From: Cycloclasticus pugetii PS-1
GTDB taxonomy: Bacteria > Pseudomonadota > Gammaproteobacteria > Methylococcales > Cycloclasticaceae
Assembly: GCF_000384415.1 (NCBI RefSeq)
Contig: NZ_ARVU01000001.1
Location: 1,116,001-1,180,000 of the forward strand
Reading direction: 5' to 3'
DNA length: 64,000 bases
Position numbers and translations under genes: made by a program
The notes under the pieces: generated by a model
What the model was told of the DNA's origin: nothing
The model's input: only the letters and a program-made list of their open reading frames with translations
Databases searched by the model: none
Shown: in pieces, positions 10,287 to 20,465 of the stretch
Numbering within the stretch: the stretch's first letter is position 1
Layout of the letters: every line of letters starts with the position of its first letter

Positions 10287-11006
10287 ATGGGTAGAGCCTA
10301 CCAAAACCGCAAAGAGTCTATGGCTAAAACGTCTGATATGAAGGCGAAGGTTTATAGCCGTTATGGGCGTGAGATTTATGTTAGCGCAAAGTCAGGTGGT
10401 GTTGACCCTGAAGGTAATCTGGCACTTCGTAGCTTAATTGACCGCGCGAAAAAAGACCAAGTGCCTGCTCATGTTATTGAAAAGGCGATTGATAAAGCAA
10501 AAGGCGGTGGTGGCGAAGATTATTCTCCCGCACGTTATGAAGGGTATGGGCCTGGTGGAAGTATGGCCATCATTGATTGTCTAACTGATAACCCAAATCG
10601 TACGTTTGGTGATGTTCGCCAAGCGTTTACTAAAACAAAATGTAAAATTGGCACGCAAGGTAGCGTAAGCCATATGTTTGATCATTCTGCCATTCTAGTG
10701 TTTAAACACGATAATGAAGAAGCGGTTTTAGAGATACTAATGGATGCAGACGTAGACGTGACAGATATTGAAAATGAAAATGGTAAAATTTCCGTTTTTG
10801 CGTTACCTACCGACTACTTTAAGGCAAAACAAGCACTGCTTGATAAGCTAGGAGAAATTGATTTTGAAGTAGATGAAATCCAGTTTATTCCACAGGCATT
10901 TACTACTATGACAGGCGATGATGTAGAACTGTTTGAAAAGTTTCTTGCCATGTTGGATGATTTAGATGATGTGCAACAGGTGTATCACAACGTTGAGTTC
11001 AACTAG
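10287..11006 (+). CDS. YebC/PmpR family DNA-binding regulator or translation factor
   Basis: A 239-residue TACO1/YebC-family protein. The opening [16 protein letters not shown] resembles the YeeN-type branch rather than the canonical GHSKWANI start of YebC. Family motifs include [22 protein letters not shown] and [16 protein letters not shown]. Family members are described as transcriptional regulators (PmpR) and, more recently, as ribosome-associated factors that ease translation of proline stretches; which applies here is unknown. A GGAG ribosome site precedes the ATG. It stands alone, 209 bases after metZ and 233 bases before the next gene. Confidence 0.85.
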   Translation: MGRAYQNRKESMAKTSDMKAKVYSRYGREIYVSAKSGGVDPEGNLALRSLIDRAKKDQVPAHVIEKAIDKAKGGGGEDYSPARYEGYGPGGSMAIIDCLTDNPNRTFGDVRQAFTKTKCKIGTQGSVSHMFDHSAILVFKHDNEEAVLEILMDADVDVTDIENENGKISVFALPTDYFKAKQALLDKLGEIDFEVDEIQFIPQAFTTMTGDDVELFEKFLAMLDDLDDVQQVYHNVEFN

Positions 11007-11239
11007 AAAGGATGGCCTAGTTATTAAGTAAGGGAATGCAGCAAATTGTTCTCAATTGATGAGATAGTCAGAAGGGTGCTTGGATAAGCAATTTGAGCAC
11101 TCAAAAATAACTGCCTAATTAATGAAGGCCGCATTAAAACCCAAAATTTAAATGCTGTGTACCAAGTTGGTTACGCGTATCGTTTAGTGCTTGATTAGTC
11201 GGCTGTCATGTTTATGTTGGTTGATAAAAAAGTTTTAGT

Positions 11240-12007
11240 TTATCTAGTTATTAGCTCAATTTCTTCTTTTACATCACCTGTTATTTCTCCACTCGAGTCA
11301 TAACTTATTTCTAGAAACTTAACACTTAGTTCATCAACAGTTAGTAATGTGGTGCATCGTGTACCGTAATCTTTCCCTTGAATAAAAATAGGTGATAAGA
11401 AACGCTCAAATTCGAGGCTAATCCCGGTGTTAGGTAAATCTTGGTCATTAGCTTGGGTTTGCGACTGCATCGTACTTAATAACTCAAATGGGTCGATTTT
11501 GTTGCTTGCTAACGATTTTTCTACGGCCGCAGTAGCGGTAGATAATTTTGGCCACGGGGTATTTAAGGAGGCATTACAAAGCCCATGAATACCAGCAGGT
11601 ACTTGTTGAACATGTAACGAGTCATTAGAGTAATACCACAAGCCAGTGTGATCCATTAATAATAAATTGAATAAACCGTAATCAGCACGCCGTTTTTTTA
11701 GTTTTTCTATGAAGTCTGGAGCTGTGGATTGTTGAGATAAGAAATCACGCACTAAATGGCCGCGAGATAGTTTTGTATTTTCTATAAAGGGAGGTTTCCG
11801 CACATTAGTCAGTGCTGCTAGTCGGCCTGAGGTATCGGTACTTAACCAACTACCGCCAGCAACATGGTCTATGCCACCGAAAATATGCGGTTGATCTGGC
11901 CAATAACCAGCGGCTTGTGTTGCACGCTGATAATATTCGTCACGGTTAGCAACTAGCACTAATTTATAGAGGTCGTTTGGTTGGTATTTAAAAATGATTA
12001 GGCACAT
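11240..12007 (-). CDS. NRDE (TANGO2-like) family protein
   Basis: The protein begins MCLIIFKYQ and carries the family-defining VLVANRDEYYQRAT with the Asn-Arg-Asp-Glu tetrad, followed by GGIDHVAGGSW and ALTNVRKP. TANGO2-like proteins have an Ntn-hydrolase-like fold with a cysteine at position 2; human TANGO2 has been tied to haem and lipid handling, but bacterial roles are poorly known. I start at the ATG at 12007 because family members begin Met-Cys; an upstream ATG at 12076 adds 23 unrelated residues. It is divergent from acnB. Confidence 0.85.
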   Translation of the reverse strand: MCLIIFKYQPNDLYKLVLVANRDEYYQRATQAAGYWPDQPHIFGGIDHVAGGSWLSTDTSGRLAALTNVRKPPFIENTKLSRGHLVRDFLSQQSTAPDFIEKLKKRRADYGLFNLLLMDHTGLWYYSNDSLHVQQVPAGIHGLCNASLNTPWPKLSTATAAVEKSLASNKIDPFELLSTMQSQTQANDQDLPNTGISLEFERFLSPIFIQGKDYGTRCTTLLTVDELSVKFLEISYDSSGEITGDVKEEIELITR

Positions 12008-12162
12008 TGAGAATTGTGATATTTGTTTTAAATAACCGCATGTGTATATAAAACACCTTATCGCTAAACCTGTCAATTTTGAGTGCTAAATGCTAAAATA
12101 TTCACCCTGATTGGTAAGTATTGCTTGCTTAAAGCCCCAAATTTTAAACCTAGGAGTGATCT

Positions 12163-14760
12163 GTGTTAGAAGAATATCGTAACCATGTAAATGAACGAGC
12201 TGCTTTGGGTATTGTTCCAAAGCCACTGGATGCCGAGCAAGTTGCTGGCCTTGTTGAGTTATTAAAAGCGCCGCCAGCAGGAGAAGAAGAGTTCTTGCTT
12301 GATTTGATCATTAATCGCGTACCAGCAGGAGTAGATGAAGCTGCTTATGTAAAAGCAGGTTTTTTAGCGGCTATCGCAAAAGGCGAAGCATCTTCTCCAT
12401 TAATCGACCGAGTTAGAGCCACTGAGTTGTTAGGCACCATGTTAGGTGGCTACAATATTATGCCATTGGTTGAACTTCTTGATGACGCAGAACTTGCCGA
12501 AACAGCTGCAGATCAGCTGTCTCAGATTCTACTCGTGTTTGATGCTTTTCATGATGTTCAAGAAAAGGCAGAGGCTGGCAATGCTGCTGCTAAACGTGTG
12601 ATTCAATCATGGGCAGATGCCGAATGGTTTACCAATAAAAAACCGCTTGCCGAAAAGTTAACCGTTAAAGTATTTGAAGTCACTGGTGAAACTAATACTG
12701 ATGACTTATCACCAGCCCCTGATGCATGGTCTCGTCCTGATATTCCTTTACACGCGCTTGCGATGCTTAAAATGCCACGTGAAGGCATTCAACCAGATGT
12801 CCCAGGTGAAAGAGGACCAATCGCTCAAATTGATGAAATGGAAAAAGACGGTATTCCTCTCGCCTATGTAGGTGATGTTGTCGGCACAGGCTCCTCTCGT
12901 AAATCTGCTACTAACTCAGTGTTGTGGTTTATGGGTGATGATATTCCTTACATCCCTAATAAACGTGCGGGTGGTGTTTGTATTGGTGGCAAAATTGCGC
13001 CAATTTTCTTTAACACAATGGAAGATTCAGGCGCATTACCGATTGAAATGGATGTGTCTAAATTACACATGAATGATGTTATTGATATTTATCCATATGA
13101 AGGAAAAGTCACTAAAAGTGGCACCGATGAAGTGTTGGCTGAATTCAAATTAAAATCAAACGTGATTCTTGATGAAGTTCAGGCTGGTGGCCGTATTCCT
13201 TTAATTATTGGACGTGGTTTAACATTACGCGCACGTAAATCACTTGGCTTGGAAGCATCAGAGATATTTAGAACTCCAGAAGCTCACGAAGATAGTGGTA
13301 AAGGCTTCACCTTAGCGCAAAAAATGGTTGGTAAAGCCTGTGGCGTAAAAGGGATTAGAGCTGGCGTTTACTGCGAACCACATATGACCACTGTTGGTTC
13401 ACAAGATACAACAGGCCCGATGACTCGTGACGAGTTGAAAGATTTGGCTTGCTTAGGTTTCTCAGCAGACCTAGTGATGCAATCTTTCTGTCATACTGCG
13501 GCTTACCCTAAGCCAGTTGATGTTACAACTCACCACACCTTACCAGACTTTATTATGAATCGTGGTGGCGTGCCGTTACGTCCGGGCGATGGAATTATCC
13601 ATTCATGGTTAAACCGTATGTTGCTTCCAGATACTGTCGGTACTGGTGGTGACTCTCATACACGTTTCCCATTAGGTATTTCATTCCCTGCTGGTTCTGG
13701 TCTAGTAGCCTTTGCTGCAGCAACAGGTGTTATGCCATTGGATATGCCAGAGTCTGTTTTGGTTCGCTTTACTGGTGAAATGCAACCAGGTATTACGCTA
13801 CGTGATATGGTCAATGCTATTCCTTTAGCGGCTATCGACAAAGGTTTACTAACGGTAGCGAAAGAAGGCAAAATTAATGCTTTCTCTGGTCGTATTCTTG
13901 AAATTGAAGGCTTACCTGATTTGAAAGTTGAGCAAGCATTTGAACTATCGGATGCTTCTGCGGAGCGTTCAGCGGCCGGCTGTACTATTAAGTTAAACAA
14001 AGAACCTATCATTGAATATCTGAATTCAAATATCACCATGTTGAAATGGATGATTGCTGAAGGTTATGGTGATGTTAGAACGATTGAACGTCGTATTACT
14101 TCAATGGAAGAATGGCTGGCTAATCCAGAACTAATGGAAGCCGATGCCGATGCTGAATATGCAGAAATCATTGAAATTAACATGAGCGATATTCACGAGC
14201 CTATTCTTGCATGCCCTAATGACCCTGATGATGTCAAAACATTATCAGATGTTGCTGGTACTAAGATTGATGAAGTTTTTATCGGTTCTTGTATGACAAA
14301 TATTGGTCATTTTCGAGCAGCGGGTAACTTATTGCAAGAGTATGGCGGTGTAACCCCAACTCGTTTGTGGATTGCACCTCCAACTAAAATGGATGAGGCG
14401 CAATTGACAGCAGAAGGTTATTACAATATTTATGGAACATCAGGTGCACGTACTGAAATGCCAGGGTGTTCGCTTTGCATGGGGAACCAAGCACGTGTTG
14501 CAGAGAAGTCTACAGTTATTTCAACCTCTACACGTAACTTCCCTAATCGTTTAGGAAATGGTGCTTTTGTCTACTTAGCGTCGGCAGAACTGGCAGCAGT
14601 GGGGGCAATATTAGGTAAGATTCCAACTAAAGAAGAGTATATGGAATACGCCAATAAAATTGATACCATGGCGGATGAAACATACCGATACTTAAACTTT
14701 GATCAAATTGAAGAGTATCAAAAATCAGCGGATACAGTGAAGATTGCTGCTAAAGCTTGA
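12163..14760 (+). CDS. acnB: Aconitate hydratase B AcnB
   Basis: AcnB interconverts citrate and isocitrate through a [4Fe-4S] cluster in the tricarboxylic acid cycle; apo-AcnB of other bacteria also binds mRNA. The 865-residue protein follows the Escherichia coli enzyme from the first residues ([15 protein letters not shown]) with the HEAT-like N-terminal domain, the swivel domain ([11 protein letters not shown]), and cluster cysteines in GSCMTNIGH and CSLCMGNQ. It starts at a GTG preceded by AGGAG. A strong hairpin terminator follows the stop codon, so acnB is likely a single-gene transcript. Confidence 0.98.
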   Translation: MLEEYRNHVNERAALGIVPKPLDAEQVAGLVELLKAPPAGEEEFLLDLIINRVPAGVDEAAYVKAGFLAAIAKGEASSPLIDRVRATELLGTMLGGYNIMPLVELLDDAELAETAADQLSQILLVFDAFHDVQEKAEAGNAAAKRVIQSWADAEWFTNKKPLAEKLTVKVFEVTGETNTDDLSPAPDAWSRPDIPLHALAMLKMPREGIQPDVPGERGPIAQIDEMEKDGIPLAYVGDVVGTGSSRKSATNSVLWFMGDDIPYIPNKRAGGVCIGGKIAPIFFNTMEDSGALPIEMDVSKLHMNDVIDIYPYEGKVTKSGTDEVLAEFKLKSNVILDEVQAGGRIPLIIGRGLTLRARKSLGLEASEIFRTPEAHEDSGKGFTLAQKMVGKACGVKGIRAGVYCEPHMTTVGSQDTTGPMTRDELKDLACLGFSADLVMQSFCHTAAYPKPVDVTTHHTLPDFIMNRGGVPLRPGDGIIHSWLNRMLLPDTVGTGGDSHTRFPLGISFPAGSGLVAFAAATGVMPLDMPESVLVRFTGEMQPGITLRDMVNAIPLAAIDKGLLTVAKEGKINAFSGRILEIEGLPDLKVEQAFELSDASAERSAAGCTIKLNKEPIIEYLNSNITMLKWMIAEGYGDVRTIERRITSMEEWLANPELMEADADAEYAEIIEINMSDIHEPILACPNDPDDVKTLSDVAGTKIDEVFIGSCMTNIGHFRAAGNLLQEYGGVTPTRLWIAPPTKMDEAQLTAEGYYNIYGTSGARTEMPGCSLCMGNQARVAEKSTVISTSTRNFPNRLGNGAFVYLASAELAAVGAILGKIPTKEEYMEYANKIDTMADETYRYLNFDQIEEYQKSADTVKIAAKA

Positions 14761-14786
14761 TATTGCTAGATAGTTAGGTAAGAAAA

Positions 14787-14815
14787 AAGGCGCTGTTTTA
14801 ACAGCGCCTTTTTTT
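14787..14815 (+). terminator. Rho-independent terminator after acnB
   Basis: Inverted repeat AAGGCGCTGTT / AACAGCGCCTT with a two-base loop followed by seven T residues, beginning 27 bases after the acnB stop. An A-run on the left makes it usable on the other strand too, but no gene ends there from that side. Confidence 0.9.
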
Positions 14816-15150
14816 GTGATATTGTTTTTTCAAATGATTTTAAATTCATCTAAAAAAATGATGCGTGAATTTTGCAGTATGAAAGGCTCTGGGGATATTC
14901 AAATCAACTTATTATTTAATGTACCCCAGTCATAGATGGGTGAATGAACTGAATAAAGTTGTTTATCAATAATTTAATGATACAGTTATATATAAATTCC
15001 CGCTGTTTTACTTAGTTTCAAGTTTCGGGCAATATACCAATAAATATTATTATTTTGGTAAAAGTGAAACTCCATATGAATGGTAGATAAGGACTATGTT
15101 GATTTAGAAAAAAGGAATATTTTCGATTTTATTAACTTGGAGCGTTCTTA
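14816..15150. other. Intergenic stretch acnB to sensor kinase
   Basis: AT-rich non-coding DNA between the acnB terminator and the hybrid kinase gene. It must hold the promoter of the kinase operon, but I could not pick a convincing promoter. I saw no riboswitch-like fold, repeat or small gene. A TTGGAG ribosome site at its right end serves the kinase ATG. Confidence 0.5.
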
Positions 15151-18100
15151 ATGAGACTAAGTACCCGTTTATCCATTATTGTTTTTAGCCTTGGCTTAAC
15201 AATAACTGTACTTAATTTATATGCTGTAAGACATGAGGTCCTCCAACAGCAAACACACACACACAGAATATTTGCTGAAACGTTAGTTCGCACCATGGCG
15301 AGTGTGGTTGCCGATGATGTTATTACTGGAGATAAGGAGCAATTAACACAAATGCTGCAGGTTGCTCAAAACTACAAGAATAACTCGATTGAGTATTTGT
15401 ATGTTATAGATAGGGAGGGTCATCTTTTTGCCCATTCATATGATACAGACTTCCCTAAATTTTTAAATAAACAGATTGCTAAGTACCCATCAACACTGAA
15501 TGGTTCGAGACCAATTAATCTCGTTGCTCAATATAATATTGAAAATCGGGGGCTTATTTATGAATATGCTGTTGCACTAACTCCCAGCCTTTCGGGGCAA
15601 ATGCACCTTGGATTAAACCAAACGAAAATTCAGGTAGCTGTTAATACGGCTAGTAAAAAAACACTCTTCTTCGGTATGGTGTTATCTATGCTATTTACAT
15701 TGCTAGCATGGCTCGCTACTCGCTATGTAGTTCGTCCAATTGAACAAATTTCCACTACGTTACAGAATTATCAACCTGGGGGAAGTATCGACTTTTCATT
15801 TAAGCAATCAGACGCCCTAGATATTCAAACACTTAAGTACTCGTTAAAAGAAGCTTTCAATTCTCGTGATTACTATGAAAACCTTTTAAAGCAACGAGAA
15901 CAAGACTTAGAGGTGACATTGAGTAGTATTGGAGATGCGGTTATTACTACTGATGAACAGGGACATGTGACTCGAATGAACCATGTTGCAGAAACGTTAA
16001 CTGGCTGGTCAATAGAAGAAGCGCAAGGGCAGACAGTCAAAACAATTTTTCCTATTATCAATGCGTCTACAAAAGAGCCAATACCAAACCCTGTGGAAAA
16101 GGTACTCGAAACCGGTGAGACGGTTTATTTGAGTAACCATACGACCTTAATATCAAAAGAAGGTGATGAATATCAAATTGCAGACTCAGCAGCAGCTATT
16201 CGTGATGTAAATAATAATATTTTGGGCATGGTGTTAGTGTTTAATGATGTAACTGAGCAGTATGAGTTACGCCAAGCAGCGCTTCAAGCTCAACAGCAAG
16301 TTGAAAAAGCATTTAATGATATGCAGACGATGGTCGCTGTCCTAGATACTGATTTTAGAGTTACTTTTATCAATAATACGCCGCTAGAATCTCTCAGTCT
16401 TAAAGCAGAGGATGTTATTGGAAAAGAATTTTGGATGAATGAGTGGTTTTCATATGACTCTGCTCTTCAAAAGACTATTCAGAGTGATTGTATCGAAGCC
16501 TTTAATGGGCGAAAGACGCTACGCGATATTGAGATAATGACTAATAACGGTGTACTGGCTCTTCAGATAGGCTTTCACCCTATACGCGATGAGAATAATA
16601 GCGTCATTCAATTAGTCGCTGAAGGTGTTGATGTCAGTGTACGTAAGCATCTGGAAACTGAGATGCGTGCATCAATGCAGCACCTACAGCTATATCGCGA
16701 ACAAACGCCATTGGCAGCTATAGAATGGAGCATCGATTTTGAGGTTGTTAATTGGAATAAAGCGGCAGAGTTAATGTTTGGTTACACACTCAAAGAAGTC
16801 GAAGGGCGTAACTTTTCCGACATGATATTACCAGAAAGTGCAGTGATAGATGTCGATAAAATATGGCAAGGCTTGATGACGAATACGGGTGGTGAAAACA
16901 GTAGGAATGAGAATGTTACAAAAGAAGGCAAGATCATCTTATGTGAGTGGTATAACAACCCGCTGATTAATGAGTCAGGTCAGGTGATTGGTGCAGTCTC
17001 GCTGGTTCGAGATATAACACACGAACATGCTTCGCAACAAGCATTGATGAAAAGTGAACAAGAGCAACGCGATATTCTGGACACACTCAGGGACGGCATT
17101 ATTACGCTTAGTGAGACGGGGGTCATACAGTCCTTTAACCGCGCTGCCGAGCATTTATTTGGTGTAAGTAGCGTAGAAGCAATTGGTCAAAATATATCGA
17201 TATTAGTACGTGAAAAAGATGAAGGTCAGCCTGAGGGTTATAGTCAAGCAAACGCCATGTGTCTTTTAGCTGGTTCTCGTGAAGCTGTTGGTGTATACAA
17301 AAAAAACACCACATTCCCTATGCGCCTTACCCTTGCAGAGTTGCCAGTTTCAGCTAATGGACAACACCGATTTGCCTGTTCATGCCAAGACTTAACTGAA
17401 ATAAAGTCTCAGCAAGCTCAGATTCAACGGGCACAGAAAATGGATGCTTTAGGCAAACTGGTGGGTGGTATAGCGCACGATTACAATAATATGTTGGGGG
17501 TTATTTTAGGTTATACCAGTCTCATGGAAATGAAATTTTCCAATGTTAAAGGTTTGCAAAAATACATTGGAAATATAAGCCAGGCAGGGGAACGAGCAAG
17601 ACAGTTGACTAAGCGGATGCTTGCTTTTTCTAAGCAAAAGAGCACAGAGGCTGAAGCCGAAGCGGTTGATGTTAATAGTCTAGTGGATGATCAAAAAGAT
17701 CTAATTAACAAGTCACTAACAGCAATGATCACAGTTCATTACCAACTGTGTGACTCACTAGGGCTTATATGGATTGATAAAAGTGAACTTGAAGACACGT
17801 TGCTGAATTTAGTGATCAATGCTAAACATGCCATGCCAGATGGAGGGCAACTAACGGTTAGTACAGGTGCCGTGCACCTTTCTCAGATAGAGGCAGAGAT
17901 GCTTGGATTAACTGAAAATGATTATATAACATTATCGGTTAAAGATAATGGCTGCGGAATAGATAAAGACATTGTAGATTTCATCTTTGACCCATTCTTT
18001 ACGACGAAAGGTATTGATGGAACAGGGCTTGGTTTAAGCCAAGTATATGGTTTTGCAGGACGATCTGGCGGTACGATAAAAGTATATTCAGAAAAAGGCC

Positions 18101-18567
18101 TAGGCAGTGAGTTTACCTTATATTTCCCTCTGTATCGTGGTGAGGAAAGGAATGATACTGGCCCTATTGAAGTAAAACCATATCGTCAAGGTGAAGGGCA
18201 AGCAATTTTAGTCGTCGATGACGAACCTGCTTTACGAAAGCTAGCTCTAGAAATTTTAACGTTGGCTGGCTATCAAGTGTTGCTAGCAAGAAATGGTAAC
18301 GAGGCTATAGAGATGTTAGCAACAACGAAATTTGACTTGGTTTTAAGTGATGTCATTATGCCTCAAATGGATGGTTATCAGCTTGCGAAGCATATCAAAG
18401 AAAATTATCCGAGTATTAAAGTTCAATTGGCTACGGGCTTTAGCAGTAATCGTCACTCAGCAATGAAAGATAAAAGTTTGCAGAACAACATGATGTATAA
18501 ACCGTATCGTACAGGTGAATTGCTAAGGCGAGTTTCAACGTTGATCTATGGTAATGATGATGATTGA
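15151..18567 (+). CDS. Membrane hybrid sensor histidine kinase (PAS repeats, HisKA, HATPase, receiver)
   Basis: A 1138-residue sensor. Order: membrane helix about 8-27; a periplasmic sensor of roughly 140 residues; second helix about 172-195; a short HAMP-like segment; four PAS-type domains (about 250-380, 385-505, 520-640, 650-755); a dimerisation domain with phospho-histidine H776 in GGIAHDYNN; an ATPase domain with NLVINAKHAMPDGG, DNGCGID and GTGLGLSQVYG; and a C-terminal receiver with acceptor D1067 in VLSDVIMPQMDG. The ligand is unknown. Its last 20 bases overlap the next gene, so the hemerythrin/EAL protein is probably its partner and cyclic-di-GMP turnover a probable output. Confidence 0.92.
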   Translation: MRLSTRLSIIVFSLGLTITVLNLYAVRHEVLQQQTHTHRIFAETLVRTMASVVADDVITGDKEQLTQMLQVAQNYKNNSIEYLYVIDREGHLFAHSYDTDFPKFLNKQIAKYPSTLNGSRPINLVAQYNIENRGLIYEYAVALTPSLSGQMHLGLNQTKIQVAVNTASKKTLFFGMVLSMLFTLLAWLATRYVVRPIEQISTTLQNYQPGGSIDFSFKQSDALDIQTLKYSLKEAFNSRDYYENLLKQREQDLEVTLSSIGDAVITTDEQGHVTRMNHVAETLTGWSIEEAQGQTVKTIFPIINASTKEPIPNPVEKVLETGETVYLSNHTTLISKEGDEYQIADSAAAIRDVNNNILGMVLVFNDVTEQYELRQAALQAQQQVEKAFNDMQTMVAVLDTDFRVTFINNTPLESLSLKAEDVIGKEFWMNEWFSYDSALQKTIQSDCIEAFNGRKTLRDIEIMTNNGVLALQIGFHPIRDENNSVIQLVAEGVDVSVRKHLETEMRASMQHLQLYREQTPLAAIEWSIDFEVVNWNKAAELMFGYTLKEVEGRNFSDMILPESAVIDVDKIWQGLMTNTGGENSRNENVTKEGKIILCEWYNNPLINESGQVIGAVSLVRDITHEHASQQALMKSEQEQRDILDTLRDGIITLSETGVIQSFNRAAEHLFGVSSVEAIGQNISILVREKDEGQPEGYSQANAMCLLAGSREAVGVYKKNTTFPMRLTLAELPVSANGQHRFACSCQDLTEIKSQQAQIQRAQKMDALGKLVGGIAHDYNNMLGVILGYTSLMEMKFSNVKGLQKYIGNISQAGERARQLTKRMLAFSKQKSTEAEAEAVDVNSLVDDQKDLINKSLTAMITVHYQLCDSLGLIWIDKSELEDTLLNLVINAKHAMPDGGQLTVSTGAVHLSQIEAEMLGLTENDYITLSVKDNGCGIDKDIVDFIFDPFFTTKGIDGTGLGLSQVYGFAGRSGGTIKVYSEKGLGSEFTLYFPLYRGEERNDTGPIEVKPYRQGEGQAILVVDDEPALRKLALEILTLAGYQVLLARNGNEAIEMLATTKFDLVLSDVIMPQMDGYQLAKHIKENYPSIKVQLATGFSSNRHSAMKDKSLQNNMMYKPYRTGELLRRVSTLIYGNDDD

Positions 18568-20227
18568 AGTTAAAAGTTATGAGCTATGGCATTGGGCTCC
18601 AGAGATGAGTGTAGGGATAGATGCTATTGATAAATATCACAAACGCTTATTTCAGTTATTTTATGAAGCTCATGTGATAGCCGAGAATGGGGGTGAGAGG
18701 GCGCTGCTAAATAAATTAGCAATGGGCCTTCTCCTATATGGAGAATCATATTTTACGCGTAAAGAAGCTATTATGCAGTCATTGAGTTACCCGTTTGCTG
18801 ATAGTGAAGTCGCTCTTCACCAAATGATAAGTCAAGAATTACACCAGAAATTCAAAAATACCGTTAAAGCAAATGGGGACATTGCAGGGTTCATTGTGTA
18901 TCTAAAAGACTGTTTTATAGAGTATCTAAATAAAACGAATCAACATATTAAGCGGTTTAGCAAGGAGCATGAACGAGAAATTGAAGACGCTCTAAATGTA
19001 GATGGGTTTCTTACGCTACCAGAGGAAATTATTATTTATGTGGTAGATGATGAGCCGCAACAAGTTGAAATGCTTAAAGAATTGATTGAGGTGGCTGGGT
19101 TTTCTGCAAAAGGTTTTACATCGGCAGTTGAGTTTATCAATCAGCCTGTTAGTAGTGATGATATTGTTGTGCTTGATTTAAATATGCCAGAAATGGATGG
19201 TATCGAAGTGATGAGGCACCTTCATGCAAAAGGAAGCGTGCCAAGTTATGTACTGATTAGTGGATTTGATGAGAAAGTGTTACATTCCGCTAGACAATTT
19301 GCTGATGCAAAAAAAGTGGTCGTTGCTAGAACATTAACAAAACCACTGGAGCCATATAGTTTTATTGATGAAATAAAGCAAATATATACCCATAAGAAGA
19401 TCATGCTTGATAAAACTGACCTTTCTCCATTAATCTCAACATCTAGCACATCATTATTTACTCTGGCAGATTTACAGCACGCAATTGAGTCTCACTATTT
19501 GATTATTTTTTATCAACCACAGATTGAATTAAGGTCAGGGAAAGTAGTTGGTTTTGAAGCATTAGTTCGTTTGCAACACCCCGAGCGTGGCATGATATTT
19601 CCGGATCAATTTATAGGTCTAGCAGAACAAAATAATCTGATTTCAAGTATTACCAATGAAGTGATAGATTTGGTCATCACTGATTACGGCTTATTTTGTG
19701 AAAAAGGTATTGAACCAAACATTTCAATTAACATTTCTGCACAAGATTTATTGGATTTATCTTTACCAGAGCAATTAAGTACGAGGCTAGCTAATGTTGG
19801 TATCCCAACAGGAGCCATTACTTTTGAGTTAACAGAATCAGCAGTTTTAACATCTATTTCTGACTCGCTAGATATTATGAATAGACTCCGAATGAAAGGC
19901 TTTGCCTTATCAATTGATGATTTTGGAACAGGTCACTCATCACTTGTGCAACTTTACCAAGCACCCTTTACAGAGCTGAAAATTGACCGTAGCTTTGTGA
20001 TGAAAATGTTAGACGATGACGAAGCAATGTCTATCGTCAAAGTTTGCATTTACCTTGCTAAAGAATTAAAAATGGAAACGGTTGCTGAAGGTGTTGAAAC
20101 AGAGGAGATATGGAATAAACTAAAGGAGCTAGGCTGTGACATTGCGCAAGGCTTCTACCGCGCAAAACCAATGTCATTAAAAGCGTGTTGTGATTGGTTA
20201 ACGACAGAGTTTAATATCAAGAGTTAG
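18548..20227 (+). CDS. Hemerythrin-like / receiver / EAL-domain protein
   Basis: A 559-residue soluble protein in three parts: an N-terminal bacteriohemerythrin-like helical bundle (about 8-125, MSVGIDAIDKYHKRLFQL), a receiver domain (about 158-280, YVVDDEP and VLDLNMPEMDG), and a C-terminal EAL domain (about 310-555) with GFEALVRL, SIDDFGTG and VAEGVETE, as in active cyclic-di-GMP phosphodiesterases. There is no GGDEF domain. The hemerythrin part keeps the first His and a Glu but appears to lack two iron-binding His (YGESYF where YxxxHF is usual). It overlaps the upstream kinase gene by 20 bases; ATG codons at 18554, 18557 and 18560 are alternative starts. Confidence 0.88.
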   Translation: MVMMMIEVKSYELWHWAPEMSVGIDAIDKYHKRLFQLFYEAHVIAENGGERALLNKLAMGLLLYGESYFTRKEAIMQSLSYPFADSEVALHQMISQELHQKFKNTVKANGDIAGFIVYLKDCFIEYLNKTNQHIKRFSKEHEREIEDALNVDGFLTLPEEIIIYVVDDEPQQVEMLKELIEVAGFSAKGFTSAVEFINQPVSSDDIVVLDLNMPEMDGIEVMRHLHAKGSVPSYVLISGFDEKVLHSARQFADAKKVVVARTLTKPLEPYSFIDEIKQIYTHKKIMLDKTDLSPLISTSSTSLFTLADLQHAIESHYLIIFYQPQIELRSGKVVGFEALVRLQHPERGMIFPDQFIGLAEQNNLISSITNEVIDLVITDYGLFCEKGIEPNISINISAQDLLDLSLPEQLSTRLANVGIPTGAITFELTESAVLTSISDSLDIMNRLRMKGFALSIDDFGTGHSSLVQLYQAPFTELKIDRSFVMKMLDDDEAMSIVKVCIYLAKELKMETVAEGVETEEIWNKLKELGCDIAQGFYRAKPMSLKACCDWLTTEFNIKS

Positions 20228-20413
20228 TGTGAACCATGTATAGCGGCTTGATAGCAAAAACAATTCGAACATAATGATATGAAACCGAAAGAAAGTCTCT
20301 ATAAGGTTTAACTAAAAATGTAAATAATAAGCGCCTTTAAAAGGTTTGAGGTTAGCAGAAATTTGTACGAAGGAGCATTTTTGAAAAATGGACCAATCCG
20401 CTGGTTTGTTAGA

Positions 20414-20445
20414 TAAAAAGGCGCTGTTAAAACAGCGCCTTTTTA
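20414..20445. terminator. Bidirectional terminator between EAL gene and nrt operon
   Basis: Perfect stem GGCGCTGTT / AACAGCGCC flanked by an A-run on the left and a T-run on the right, placed between the convergent EAL gene (ending 20227) and nrtCD (ending 20466). It can end transcripts from both sides. The stem is the same as the acnB terminator stem at 14787-14815. Confidence 0.88.
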
Positions 20446-20465
20446 TGGCTTTAGCGTTGCATAGC

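Noticed and set aside
11007-11239. Small gene or regulatory RNA between the YebC-family gene and the NRDE gene
   Set aside because: No convincing reading frame, hairpin or repeat could be seen.
13656-14039. Minus-strand open frame of 127 codons inside acnB
   Set aside because: Entirely antisense to a strongly conserved acnB region with no ribosome site; a shadow frame.
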